Positions 42,009 to 54,716 of a stretch of 64,000 nucleotides of DNA are shown here, in pieces (within the stretch, counting starts at the first letter, position 1; the number at the start of each line of letters is the position of its first letter). Under the pieces are notes generated by a model, which saw nothing but the letters and a program-made list of their open reading frames with translations, searched no databases and was not told where the DNA came from. Source of the DNA: Larix kaempferi (lineage: Eukaryota; Streptophyta; Pinopsida; Pinales; Pinaceae); assembly GCA_027924585.1 (NCBI GenBank), contig BSBM01000372.1:11397501-11461500 (forward strand), given 5' to 3'. The position numbers and the translations under genes are program-made.

Positions 42009-44034
42009 TGTAATGTCCCTTGTTAGGAATTTTATTAAAATGGCAATTTTTCACTTTTTTCCCTAGTTTGACCTTTGACGAATTTTGAGCTCTAGGTCCC
42101 CAAATTGCTCCAATTGCTCCCAAATCTTCTGAGAAGGTATATCGATGATGTTAGAACATAAATATGTATTTCAGGGATGCTTTTGGACCTTTAAAATACT
42201 TCTGAAAATCCTCTTTCAATTCTGGCCAATGTAGGGAACTTTACTAGTAATTTCCCTTTGACTAGTATTGGTCTCTAGGTCTCGAATTGACTCCAAATGC
42301 CTTCAAATATTCAAGGAAGGTGTATGAATTATATTAGGACTTGAATATGATGTTCAGAGATGATATATGACCACCAAAATACCTCTGCAAACTCTCTTAA
42401 GATTCTGGACCAAGTATGCAATTTTACTAGTAATTTGGGGTTCAAATCCCCCTGGGGTTAGTACTGAAAATGGCTTCCCAAATGCCTCCAAACCTAATCA
42501 AATTTATGAGCAGAGGTATGGAATGTATTAAGGATGTTATTAAGGTCTCATGTTCACCATTAATTGATTATTATATCTGTTCCAACCCTATCCCATTCAA
42601 CTGCAAAAATCACCAATTCGACCCTTGGGGAAATGGCACTATTTCTTCTCCCAATGCAATTAAACTGAGTAAAAATACTTCAAATGATCAAGTACAATAC
42701 ATGAAACTTGTAAAGTACATCCATGGCAGTCCATTAATCACAAATGCATCAGAGAATCATCCATTCATTCGAAATCATCATCAATACATTGGTTCACAAC
42801 AAGGTAGTGGGGAAATGGCATTGTTCTTCCATTAAAAATGAGATTTATACATTTCTACTTGGAATTTCGACCTGAAAATTTCTGGATATGAATAACAGAG
42901 TATTTACTTCATATTACAAAATAAATGGGGCATGCTAAGATCCCCCAAAGAGTACAATAGCTCACCAAAAATGCCCTCCCTCAAGGATCAAGAATATGCC
43001 ATCAAAACTGGAAATGGTTGAGAGAATGTGTTGCAATAGAAGAAACCATGAGCTGCCCTGTAGATTACACCTGCAAATAAAGACTCCATTAAATCTCCAA
43101 ATGAAAGGTCTGAATGGCATTTCCAATTACCAACTTGGATGGGAATCTTTCACCCTCGAAATTGGCTAAGGCAAGAAACTAGTCATCCACTAGCTCTCCC
43201 TCTACACAAATGCAATTGCAAATTATAAAAATGATCAAAAGCTGGTTTCATTCTTTTTTATTGACATTTATAAAGTTCTAATGGCCTCCATGGGTCGAAT
43301 TCCTTCCAAGAGACTCATGCCAACTCAAGTTGGGAAGAAATTCCAAAGAACGCCACTTGTACAACAATTCCTAGTCTCCCACTTCCACCAAATCACATGT
43401 GGAAGCATCTTAGCTTCCCTAACACCCTTGAGCGCCCTCTTGGAGTCTATTTTTAGCCCTGAAATGTCATATATGTCATATGTCAGCCTTCAGGTCTGAT
43501 TTGTGTCATAGGTGTCATAGCATCTTCATCATTGTTGTCATAGAGCTAGGGAATCTAGCCCAAGTGTCTCACTAGCTCCAAATTGCCTCTTCCTCTTCCA
43601 TGGGAGTTACTCTTCCTCTATATTTCGACCTTGGATGATTCATGCCATGAATAATACCTTTTGGACTCCCCCAAGTATGTTACCATTCACCTTGAATTCG
43701 AATTGGTGAGAGAATGATGCCAAATGTAGTGGGGAAATCTAGTCATATGTGGGTCCCACTTCCTCCATGTGTCTTCATGATCAAATGCCACTTTGATTTT
43801 CACTTGTATATATTTATTTAGGTCCTTTATTAAATATTTATTCCATTCTAATGTTCAAACATCATTTATTATCCCCATTATTCCAAATCCCAAAGCTTCC
43901 ACCCCAAACCTAGGAAACTAGTAATTTTCCTCCTTGGCAATTATTTGAACTTTAGCATCAATTTGAGAAACTCTACTGAATAGGGACAATGTGATTAGGC
44001 CATTGTTACCCAATGCCAAATTTGGGACATTACA
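42009..44034 (-). repeat. 5' LTR of the unknown-ORF element
   Basis: 2,026 bp, ends TGTAATGTCCC/GGGACATTACA. Mostly single-base differences from the 37271-39296 copy and no net length change. Confidence 0.9.
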
Positions 44035-44039
44035 AATTG

Positions 44040-44440
44040 CAAGGTTCGAAAGTGTTGAATTGCAGGTTTTCAGCACTATACAAACCAAAAGTGTGATGGG
44101 TGTGTGCTCCTTCAAGGGTTTCAACAATGACGGGCACACAATGGTGGGGTCGGTGTGTGGTTTATATAAAAAATACACTCTTGGACGAGAGTTTAAAAGG
44201 AATCTAAACTCTTGGCCGAGAGATCTGTTCGAAAGTTACATACTAAAAATTTGGTCATACTCTCAAATGAGAAACTGAATTTTTCTCTGACGAAAAATTG
44301 TCTAACTAGAACTAACTCTTGGCTGAGAAAATATTAACTGTAGTTAAACTCTCGTTCGAAAAACAATACAACCCTCGGCCGAGAAATTATGTTGACTTTT
44401 TCTCGGCCGAGAAATTGGATATTATAACCCAAAAGCACCC
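44040..44440. repeat. Cluster of TCTCGGCCGAGA-type palindromes
   Basis: 44040-44165 is the other half of the duplication split by the element to its left. From 44178 a series of palindromes follows: CTCTTGGACGAGAG, CTCTTGGCCGAGAG, and CTCGGCCGAGA at about 44372 and 44401, plus weaker ones such as CTCTCGTTCGAAA. They are spaced at about 30-60 bp. Confidence 0.65.
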
Positions 44441-46560
44441 CATTCTCAAAAAATTGAATCCCAACTTCGCGTTTTCACCCGTAAGGATCCATATTCACTA
44501 GTAATTGACCTTGAGCCTGATTCCCTACGTGGTTCCCATTCATCCTACAACTCCACATACAACTCCTTGCGTTGAAATTTTCTCAATGATGTGGGCACCT
44601 TGATAAATTATCGAGTCAGGCATTTTGATTATGAACCCATATCCATCAGTAGTTTGTCTTGAGTTCAATTCTCTTCATTATGCTCCATGCATTGCTACAA
44701 CCTCACATACCTTATTGTGCCTATGCATTGTTACAACCCCACAGACAATTCCATGAGTTAAATCTCTACCAATAATGTGGATACCTTACTAAATGCTATG
44801 ATTTGAAATTCTTGGATTCTTCACTTATCCACCTTATATTCATATTCTATATGCTATCTTTATCCACTTTTTCTATTCATGTCGTTTAATTGGGATTTAA
44901 GCCCTCCTAATGAAATAGACACATTCTCTCTATTTTCTTTGTTCATTTTACAATCCATGTAATTTATCAAATGAGATGCATAAATATATTCATGCATTCT
45001 CCATTTTCTATCATCTTTCAAGGTTATTGTGGTACAAATTAAATATTTTACATTTGCTTTTGAAGTCTTCCTTAGAATTTGAAAATGATTTTAGAATACA
45101 AATGACATTTTTAGGTGTTTATATGAGATTTGAAGTGATGCATAAACTCTCCTAAATGAAAACATAAAAAAAAAAATTAATTCACTTTCTATCCACTTCA
45201 CACTGATATTATATGAGATTTGAAATCATGCCCGTACTTTCTTCAATGAAAAATTAAAAATTGTTAACTCACTTTTTATCCACTTCACATGGATAATAAT
45301 CATTCAATTAGAGTTAAGCCTGTATTAGAAATATTATCAACACTTTTGATATTCTGTATTAGAAATATTATCAACACTTTTGATATTCTCCTTGCATCCA
45401 TCAAATACTCCTTACACTCGATTAAAAATACTCCTTACACTCAATTAAGAATATTTCCCTCTAGATAAGTGGAATTCCTTTACTTTCTTTATCTACTTCA
45501 CATTCATCTCATTAACCTTAGGTTTGGAACATATGACTCACATTCATCTCATTAACCTTAAGTTTGGAACATATGACTCTCATGAAGCAATGGAGTTGGC
45601 TAAAAACTTGAATATCAATTAGATTGGTTTTCATAATGATCTTAAAGGGTGATGGTTATCTACTTCACATTCGTACCATGTAAGCTTAAGTTGGGAAACA
45701 TGTAACAAGAAAGTTGGTTAGAAATTAAAAAAAATATTTACACAAGAAAATCAAATATTAATTTATTTGGTTTCAAAAATAATCTTAAAAATTTAAAGTG
45801 CATAATAATGATGCTTAAAACAATATTATAATATATAATAATATATATTATGAATCATGCTTATATTTATTTTAGATGTTTAACTTTTAAGATTATTAAC
45901 CTTTCTTAATAATAATTAAATTTATTAAATTCTATCTTTATTTATCTTAAATTTAAATTCTATTTATTTTTTATTTACTTTTTAAATTCATATTTTATTT
46001 ACTTTCTTTATAAAAATGTAATTCATTCAATTGAGATATAAAGTTAAAGTTAGATAAATATATTCTAACTCACTTTCTTTTTTCACTTTACAACCATTGT
46101 AATTTTTTTCACTTTACAACTATTATAATTATTAATGTGAAGGTCCTTTGTCTCACTTTTTTTTTTTTGTTCAATTACCATCCATATTTCATTAAGGCGA
46201 AAATCCTAATTAAAATAGAGTTTAATATATTTTATTGAAGAATATATTTTTAATTTGTTAATTTTTTTATCCATTTTACAATTAATGAGCATGATTTTTC
46301 TATTAATTTATTGATATAAAAAAAAAAAAAATACTCTATCTCCTATATTTTGAACCTCTAGGAAATTCACATATTTTCTAACCTTAAAACTCACTCCAAC
46401 CTCACATTGAAGTTATTCATTTAACTATTCCATCACACTTAGACCCTCTTTGTGAGATTCTTCAATCAAACTCTCTTTGTGACATTTTTCTTTAGCTTTC
46501 TATATCCACCTTACATTACTGAATGTAGACCCCTCAACATTTATTCAATTAATTAGAGTA
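44441..46560. other. AT-rich intergenic region with small tandem duplications
   Basis: No gene seen over 2.1 kb. Two short tandem duplications are evident: a 34-bp unit at 45321-45388 (TGTATTAGAAATATTATCAA...) and a 40-bp unit at about 45499-45578 (CATTCATCTCATTAACCTTA...). The region also has a poly(T) run near 46162 and a poly(A) run near 46320. Confidence 0.55.
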
Positions 46561-48494
46561 TGTGGCTGTCATGAATGGGAAAAGTATCGTTTTCTGCACT
46601 TTATGTACCTGATATTAGTTGGAAAACTTTATAATGGGCAGGGGAGGCCGACTATTTGATATCTGCAACTTTGCTATTAACATTTGCAAGCACAATCTGG
46701 ATTGAGTTTGTCTCTCAAATGGTGAAAACTTCTCAGTTGGAATGTAAATGGGTGTATTCAAGGAGCTGCATGGAAGCCAATCCAGGATGAGGTTGTTGTT
46801 TACAAAGTTGTCTGGCTGGTTGAAATGGCTATTCAGCATTGCTGCTGGAGTTAAATGAAGCAGTAACAGATTCCGTTAATTTATCTCCTCGCTTAGCAAT
46901 AATATGCGAGAGCAATCTAACAGTTTTCACTGCCAGTTTGTTGTGTGTGTATATATTCAAGAATTGACAGGAAACCTGATTTATGATGCTGTGGTTTATT
47001 TTAAAGTTGGCTGGCTGGTTGGGATGGCTCTCTAGTATTGCTTTTAGAAGAACTTGAGTTAAGTGAAACGGTAACAGGTTCTTTAATTTTGTTGCAATCT
47101 GACCGTTTCCATCACAAGTTTGGTAAGAGGAAGACTTCATCTAGAGATGTGGACTCCATCATACTGCAATGCCTTCCTTTAAAATCTGTAGCAGTCACTG
47201 CAGAGATATGTGAATGCAGCGTGAGAGGCAGTCTATTCTGGAATGCAAGCCGAGGTGATTGGACAAAGCTGTTGGTCAGATCTTTCAAGTCTAAACATAA
47301 CGAATCTAGAGGAGTGTTGTGGCTTTATATGCCCTAGAAGATCACATGGCTCAGAGCGGATGATTCAGCAATGGATTAGAAGTGCCAAGGTTCGTAGAAG
47401 CCTTAGTCAACCTTGTGGCTGGTTCAGAGTGGATGGTTTCTCTTGCTCTCTAGTAGCAAGAAGGACAATCAGAGATTATATGTGGACAGTAATGTAAGTG
47501 AGTTTTTTGCCAGTGCGTTTCAAACCAGATCTCTGGTCAATTGTAGAGGAACAATCAGAGAACGAGTTTAAGCATGCAGTACAAAGCCAGACTTTGAATG
47601 GGATTTACAGTTCATTTATATATATATATATTCTGCTCATTATCACCCAATTGATACAATATGTATTCTGAGTTGTTTACCATTTGCAATTGAAGCCAGA
47701 TTTTGAATGGGATTTACAGTTCATTTATATATATTCTGTCCATTATCACCCGATTGATACAATATGTTTTCTGAGTTGCTTACCATTTGCAATTGAAGCT
47801 GAGATCGGATGAATCAAAAGCATTAAGAAACATCTGCCATGGTCTCAGACAATGTGAATAAACTCTAATGCCTCCAGGATATATCTATCTGTAGTAGCAA
47901 AGCATAGGAGTCAAACATCAAAACAAGACCAAAGAAAAGAATCACAGGAGGAAAGGCATTCAGAAACCTTCGCCATGACCTCACACTAATCTAACCCTAA
48001 ATAGTTTTATCCTAATGAAAAGCCTTTTTATTTCTTCATTATAGAGGATCTCTACATCATAACTTTCTCTGACTGCTCTGTTATCCAGAAATATTACAAG
48101 TTAGCAGTAAGCTATTGTATTAGGACTTTTTTTATGTTTGTGCGTATGATCATTTACTGTTTCCTTACATATTAGGTGTTTAGTTCTGGTTTGGGTTCAC
48201 TGACTTAGATACTCAACTTTTTTATGTTTGTGCTTATGATCATCGACTGTTTCCTTACATATTAGGTGTTTAGTTCTGGTTTGGGTTCGCTGAATTAGAT
48301 ACTCAGTTATGGTTAGACTTTGATGGTTTGATTAGATTACAGAAATTTACAATTGAGACTGTGCGAGCTTAGATTAAGATAAGTATATATTCATTTTAGA
48401 TCTAGATTTATTAAGTATTGAGATGGATAAATTTTTTGAAGTTTTTTTTTTAAATTATATTACATGACAACATTTCCCATACTAAAATATAAAG
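46561..48494. repeat. Intergenic region with three local tandem duplications
   Basis: A diverged ~200-bp duplication lies at about 46785-47120 ('AAAGTTG-CTGGCTGGTTG'). A 109-bp duplication with TA-rich core is at 47586-47803 (GCCAGACTTTGAATGGGATT...). A ~92-bp duplication is at about 48125-48308 (TTTTTTATGTTTGTGC...GATACTCA). Short open frames on both strands have no recognisable domains. Confidence 0.65.
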
Positions 48495-48499
48495 CATTT

Positions 48500-49264
48500 T
48501 GATGCCAACCCCTCAACGTTGGCAGATGAGAGCCCCCCTTTATCCTTGACCGAAGCTCTGTCCCCACGCTCTCTGCACCTTCGATCTACTGCTCAGCCGC
48601 TATCTGGGCTTGCACTGCACGCAGGAACTCCCCCCTTCGACCTGGAACATACCTGCAGCCAATACCATATACACAGCCTTCAACGAGTCCTGCATTCGAC
48701 ATATACATTCAACCAGTCAACCAGAAACAATTTCAGAGGTTTAAATTCATGAAATAGAACACCCAGCACTCAGATCCGTGAAACGCGTGCAGAGAAATCA
48801 CTTCTGGAGGGCAAAATACGCTATTCATTTCATTGGATTCATCATTCTGGCTACATATATGGCCTCAGAGATAGAGGGCCATCCACAAATCGAATTACAA
48901 ATCGAGTTATAGTGGTTCAAAGCAGTCTGCTAGCTCACAGGCTATCCACGGCTGTGGGGTTTTTTTTCTCTCCTGTTCTCCCCCTGCAGATGAAATGAAA
49001 AAAAATCTCTTTGATATATCAGGCAGAGCCCTCAAACAGCCCGCGGGGTTCTTGATTTCAAAATCAACCACCGCCATTAATAAGCATAAATGGCCTTACT
49101 AGCCCGAGAATTCAAAAAATTACAACGCATTGGTTTGAAGGCTAATAGGTTAACGCGTCACCGTGCTTAGGCTGGCATAGGTGGCAATTACATCACTTTT
49201 TGGCTTAATAAAAAAAAATCAAAACTATGACGTGTTTCAAGTTGAGCGAGATGCTCCTGCATCA
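48500..49264 (-). repeat. Chromovirus 3' LTR
   Basis: 765 bp. In element orientation it is the downstream LTR. The last codons of pol (to 49237) overlap it by 28 bp. Confidence 0.95.
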
Positions 49265-52200
49265 TCCTCCCGGGGAGAGAAAATGAAGTTCTTCACATGT
49301 TCTTCAGGGTCTGTCCCATGCTGGTGAACCTCTGATTCTGTCATCCATACAGCATCCTCAACAGGCTGCCCTTTCCACTTCACTAAATACTGATAATAGG
49401 TTCTACTTCTGGTCTTTTTTGTAACTTTCTTGTCCAGCGCAGCTTCAACTTGTGGCTGCTCCAGCTGAGGCAGTTGTTCTTGCCAATCCACAGCCTGTCC
49501 ATCACTAGCTGGGAGTCCTCGTTCCTCATCCTGTTCTCCTGCTTCTTTAAAAAGAGACAAATCTGCAACATTGAAAATAGGTGATAGACCATACCTAGAT
49601 GGTAGATCAATCTCATATGCATTAGCAGAGAATTTCCTTAAGATTTTGCAAGGTCCAACCTTCCTGAGCTTCAGTTTGTTGTAAGTTCCCCTTGGGAATC
49701 TTTCTTTCTTCAAGTAAGCCATCACCATATCTCCCACTTGGAAATTTACTTCCCTTCTCCTCTCATCAGCTTTCTGCTTATACCTCCTTACACTTTCCTC
49801 CAGCTTTCTTTTAACATTCTCCTGTAAGTTGTGCATTGCAGATGCAAAATCCTCTCCATCTGAACTTCTAAACTCTTGTTTCTCCAGATTTCTAAGCTCA
49901 TATACACCTCTTGGGTGCATCCCATAAACAATTTGAAACGGGCTCCTTCCAGTACTCCTATTAGGTGAGTCGTTATAGGCAAACTCAGCTTGGGCAAGTG
50001 CCAAGTCCCATTGCTTAGGATGTTCATACACTAAACTTCTTAAGATGTTTCCAAGACTTCTATTAACTACCTCTGTCTGCCCATCTGTCTGTGGGTGGTA
50101 GGCTGAACTAAAATCCAGCTTTGTCCCCAATTTCTTCCATAATGTCCTCCAGAAGTGGCCCACAAACTTTACATCCCTATCTGACACGATACTTAATGGT
50201 AAGCCATGCAATCTAACAACTTCAGAAAAGAACAAGTTTGCAACATTGGTAGCATCGGTAGTTTTCTTACAAGCAATGAAATGCGCCATCTTTGAGAATC
50301 TATCAACCACAACATAAATTGAATCGTTCCCTCTCTGAGTTCTTGGCAGTCCTAAAATAAAATCCATGCTAACCGCATCCCATGGCCTGTCAGGAATGGG
50401 CAAAGGCTGATACAATCCTGTATTCTGTTTTCCTCCCTTTGCATGCTGGCATACTCTACATCTTTCCACAAACTTCTTGATGTCCTTCCTCATACCTGGC
50501 CAATAATAAAATGCATTTACTTGGGCTAATGTCTTATTCCCTCCAAAGTGACCAGCTAGGCTGCCGCTATGCTTCTCCTTGATTATATTCTCTCTTACCG
50601 AACAATTTGGGATACATAACTTACTGTTTTTGAATAGCAGACCCTCTTGTAAGGTATACTCCAGCCATTGACTTCTATTACAAGTAATAGGGCCTGCACA
50701 AGCTGCATAAATATCCTTAAAGTCCTCATCTTCTTTATAGGCTTCCCTCATGTCTTCAAATCCCACAATGCTCACTTTAACCTCTTCTAACAGCAGATTA
50801 ACTCTACTTAGAGCGTCTGCAACTCTGTTTGACTTTCCACTGGTGTGCTTGATTACAAATGTAAAATTCTGCATGAACTCCACCCATTTTGCATGTCTTT
50901 GGTTCAACTTAGGCTGACTGTTAATGAACTGTAGTGCATGATTATCAGAATATAAAACAAATTCCCTTGGCATAAGGTAATGTCTCCATTTCTTCATTGA
51001 TTGAACAACAGCGTACAATTCTTTATCATAAGAAGAATATTTCTGTTTAGCTTCATTCAACTTCTCGCTGAAATATGCTATGGGTCTCTTCTCCTGGGTT
51101 AGGACAGCTCCTATGGCAGTTCCACTAGCATCGGTTTCAACTTGAAAAACCTTATCAAAATTCGGCAAAGCTAACACTGGTTGTTCAGTAACCTTCCTTT
51201 TCAGCACTTTAAAATTTCTGTCTGCTTCCTCCGTCCACTTAAATGGCTTCCTATTTCCTTTGATGGTATCTATAATAGGTGCACTTATCTGACTGAAATT
51301 CCTTATAAATTTTCTGTAAAAATTTGCCAAACCGTGGAAACTCCTTACCTCAAATACACTACTTGGAGTAGGCCAATCCAATATAGCCTGCACTTTCTAC
51401 GGGTCCATTCTTAGTCCATTTCCTGAGATCACAAATCCCAAATATACCAATTCTGTCTACATAAAACTACACTTCTTCAAATTTATCAGCAACTTCTCTC
51501 TATGTAAAGTTTCCAATACCAATCTAAGGTGCTTCAAATGTTCCTCTTTACTTTGACTGAAAATTAATATGTCATCTAGGTACACGATTACAAACTTCCC
51601 CGTGAAATCTTTTAGGACTTCATTCATCAACCTCATAAAAGTACTAGGTGCGTTAGTAAGCCCAAAAGGCATAACTAACCACTCATACAACCCATCATTG
51701 GTTTTAAATGCTGTTTTCCACTCATCTCCCTCTCTAATCCTAATCTGATGGTACCCACTCTTCAAATCTAACTTAGTAAAATACTTTTCTCCACTTAAAC
51801 AGTCCATTAAATCATCCATTCTAGGCAAAGGAAATCTGTACCTGATTGTTATTTTGTTGATAGCCCTGGAGTCGGTGCACATTCTCCATCCTCCATCCTT
51901 CCTCTTGCTGAGTACAGTAGGTACTGCACATGGGCTTAAGCTCTCCTTCACCAAACCCTTCTCTAACAATTCTTGAACCTGATTTTTAACTTCTTCATTT
52001 TCTTGTGGTGTCAACCTATATGCTGCTTTGTTAGGTAGGCTTGCTCCTGGTATCAAATCAATGTGATGACTGACACTTCTAACTAGTGGTAGCTTATTAG
52101 GCAATTCATCTACAACAATTTCTTCAAATTCATCAAGCATATCTTTAATCTCTAGAGGCAGTTCATCTATTGCTGGGGTATTTGAGATTACCTTGGGTTT

Positions 52201-53178
52201 GCCAACAATGGCAAAGTGCATTTCTTCCTCCTTCTGAACTTCTTGCAATAGCTCCTTTCCACTCATCATCAACACTTTAGGTTTTGCTGCCTCTTGAACC
52301 TTCTCTAGCTGCAATGGTAATAAATTTTGTCTTTCTCCATCCCTCTCCACAGAATAGGTGTTCCTTCTTCCATCATGAATGGCTTTCCTATCATATTGCC
52401 AAGGCCTCCCTAGGAGTATATGGCAAACATCCATGGGCATGATGTCGCACAGCACTTCATCCTTATAATCCCCAATCTGGAATTCAACCCTACATTGTTC
52501 AGTCACTAAGATTTGGTGTCCCTTGTGCAACCAAGAAACTTTATAAGGTGCAGGATGCTTCATTCTCTTCAATCCTAGTTTTTCCACCATCTCCGTAGAG
52601 ACTAGGTTATCAGTGCTTCCGCTGTCTATGATAACTTTGCAGCATTTGCCTTGAGTTTTACATCTAGTTCTGAACAAGCTCTTTCTTTGTGGTGGCTCTT
52701 GCAATTCTTTTTCTGCATTAACCAGTACTCTCTTTAACATGAGACTCTCTCCATCCTCTGTTGCATTATCTTTTTGTCCCCCCTTATAGGATTCCATTCT
52801 ACCTTCTGCAAGGTGTGCACTTCTTTGAACTCGTTGGTTCTTTGGGCAATTGTATGACTTGTGTGTAGGATCTCCACATGTGTAGCACTTCATAACTCTA
52901 TTTTCCCCTCTTCCTGCTGTGCTAAACCTTCCTCCTCTAAATCCACCTCTCTGAGTATTTTGATTACTTGAGCTTCCAGCCTCATCTTGATATCCTTGAG
53001 ATTTCACATTTCTGTTCTGAAACCCTCCATCATTCCTATAGTCTTGAGTTCTTCCACCCCTATTCGAAGACCATCCACCTCTCACTGCATTTCCTCTCCC
53101 TCTAGTTTTCTGATTTTGTTTTCTTACTAACTTCTCCTCCACTTTAGTGGCTGCTTGGTAAGCTTCTTCCACACCCTG
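49237..53178 (-). pseudogene. pol: Chromovirus Pol: zinc knuckle, PR, RT, RNase H, IN, chromodomain
   Basis: One frame from about 53175 to 49237, broken by TAG at 51455-51457 (in SFM-stop-TEL) and TAG near 51396 (in MDP-stop-KVQ). Order: Gly/Arg-rich stretch and CCHC knuckle CYTCGDPTHKSYNC; protease VIIDSGSTDNLV; RT with FTKLDLKSGYHQIRI, MPFGLTNAPSTF and the catalytic VIVYLDDILIFS; RNase H DASGTAIGAVL; integrase HHCC (GHFGGNKT ... CRVCQHAKGG) and core residues in MDFILGL, VSDRDVKF and QTDGQTEVVNRS; then GPFKI-like 'GPCKILRK' and a chromodomain-like YLVKWKGQPVEDAVWMTE. The chromodomain directs insertion toward heterochromatin in this clade. Confidence 0.94.
49265..49276 (-). other. Polypurine tract of the chromovirus
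   Basis: On the minus strand a purine run ending GGGAGGA abuts the 3' LTR. The tract is short and interrupted by C bases further upstream (CTCTCCCCGGGAGGA). Confidence 0.6.
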
Positions 53179-53867
53179 AGGTTCAGCAAACTTATCTCAT
53201 CTTGGATTTCATACTTCAACCCATTAACATACTTTGCCACTCTTTCAATATCAGTTTGATTTTGTCCTGATTTAATACATAACTTGTAGAATTCTTCGGT
53301 GTATTCTTTAACTGACATGCCTCTCTGTCTTAAATTTTGCAGCTGTCTTATGAGAGTTAGTTGGTAGTCCTTGGGCAGAAATTGGTTTTTGATCTTACCC
53401 AGCATCTTGTCCCACTTCTTGATTTTGTTCTTCCCTTGTCTTTCTCTCTGTGCTTGCAGGTCATCCCACCATATGGATGCATATCCCTTCAACCTTGTAG
53501 CTGCATATTTCACCTTTTTCCTGTCTTCTACCTCTTCAAAGTCAAAATATTTCTCCACTGCACCAATCCAGTCTATTAATTCTTCTGCATCTAGGCTTCC
53601 TTCATACATCGGGACTTCTAGTCTTGGTTTATGGCTGGCTGCCATTAACATCCTCCATGCTCTGGTTTCTTCATTTGGAACTTCTGCAACTTCCTCCTGT
53701 GCTTCTTCCTCATTGTCACTGATATCAAACATACCAGGGTTTCTCCTTTCCATGGCTGCCATCCTTGCTTCCAGCCTTCTCATTTGCTCCTCCGTAACTG
53801 GTTCTCCTCTTCTTCCTTGTCCCCAAACTGGAACTTCGGGTCCTGGTCTTTCTCTTCTCGGTGGCAT
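53127..53867 (-). pseudogene. gag: Chromovirus Gag, frameshifted near its end
   Basis: Natural start ATG 53867 (an upstream GTG is in frame but unlikely). It contains an early coiled coil (EEQMRRLEARMAAMERR) and the Retrotrans_gag core: EELIDWIGAVEKYFDFEEVE, KVKYAATRLKGYASIWWDDL, QFLPKDYQLTLIRQLQNLRQ and SVKEYTEEFYKLCI. It shifts frame by one base around 53178, where sense continues as EEAYQAATKVEEKLV in the pol frame. Normally Gag and Pol would be one frame in this clade. Confidence 0.9.
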
Positions 53868-53930
53868 TCTCACTCCCACGTTTTTCTCCTGGAAAATCCT
53901 CCTCTAAATCTTCCACAGAACCTTTCCAAT

Positions 53931-53944
53931 GGCTCTGATACCAA
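53931..53944 (-). other. Primer binding site (initiator Met tRNA)
   Basis: Minus strand TGGTATCAGAGCC, two bases after the 5' LTR end. Confidence 0.88.
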
Positions 53945-53946
53945 AT

Positions 53947-54711
53947 TGATGCCAACCCCTCAGCGTTGGCAGATGAGAACCCCTCTTTATCGTTGACCGA
54001 AGCTCTGTCCCCACGCTCTCTGCACCTTCGATCTACTGCTCAGCTGCTATCTGGGCTTGCACTGCACGCAGGAACTCCCCCCTTCGACCCGGAACATACC
54101 TGCAGCCAATACCATATACACAGCCTTCAACGAGTCCTGCATTCAACATATACATTCAACCAGTCAACCAGAAACAATTTCAGAGGTTTAAATTCATGAA
54201 ATAAAACACCCAGCACTCAGATCCGTGAAACGCGTGCAGAGAAATCACTTCTGGAGGGCAAAATACGCTATTCATTTCATTGGATTCATCATTCTGGCTA
54301 CATATATGGCCTCAGAGATAGAGGGCCATCCACAAATCGAATTACCAATCGAGTTATAGTGGTTCAAAGCAGTCTGCTAGCTCACAGGCTATCCACGGCT
54401 GTGGGGTTTTTTTTCTCTCCTGTTCTCCCCCTGCAGATGAAATGAAAAAAAATCTCTTTGATATATCAGGCAGAGCCCTCAAACAGCCCGCGGGGTTCTT
54501 GATTTCAAAATCAACCACCGCCATTAATAAGCATAAATGGCCTTACTAGCCCGAGAATTCAAAAAATTACAACGCATCGGTTTGAAGGCTAATAGGTTAA
54601 CGCGTCACCGTGCTTAGGCTGGCATAGGTGGCAATTACATCACTTTTTGGCTTAATAAAAAAAAATCAAAACTATGACGTGTTTCAAGTTGAGCGAGATG
54701 CTCCTGCATCA
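53947..54711 (-). repeat. Chromovirus 5' LTR
   Basis: 765 bp with TGATGC/GCATCA ends, nearly identical to 48500-49264. Confidence 0.95.
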
Positions 54712-54716
54712 CATTT

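Larger units (their letters stand above)
37271..44034 (-). mobile_element. Non-autonomous LTR retrotransposon with a long unknown ORF
   Basis: Two 2,026-bp LTRs (TGTAATGTCCC ... GGGACATTACA) are flanked by the exact target duplication AATTG (37266-37270, 44035-44039). The PBS next to 44 kb and the PPT next to 39.3 kb set the minus orientation. The 2.7-kb interior has no RT, RNase H or integrase. It holds one long frame interrupted by a single TAG. LTRs about 98.5% identical by eye, so it is fairly young. Trans-mobilisation by a related autonomous element is implied. Confidence 0.9.
48500..54711 (-). mobile_element. Ty3/gypsy chromovirus, nearly intact
   Basis: 765-bp LTRs with terminal TGATGC...GCATCA. 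Exact target duplication CATTT (48495-48499, 54712-54716). PBS, Gag, protease, RT, RNase H, integrase and a chromodomain-like C terminus lie in the canonical order on the minus strand. The LTRs differ at about ten positions by eye, so this is the youngest insertion here. One frameshift and two nonsense codons disable gag-pol. Confidence 0.95.

Noticed and set aside
46615-47497. Short frames on both strands as a host gene
   Set aside because: No conserved motif or splice pattern, and they sit in a diverged local duplication.
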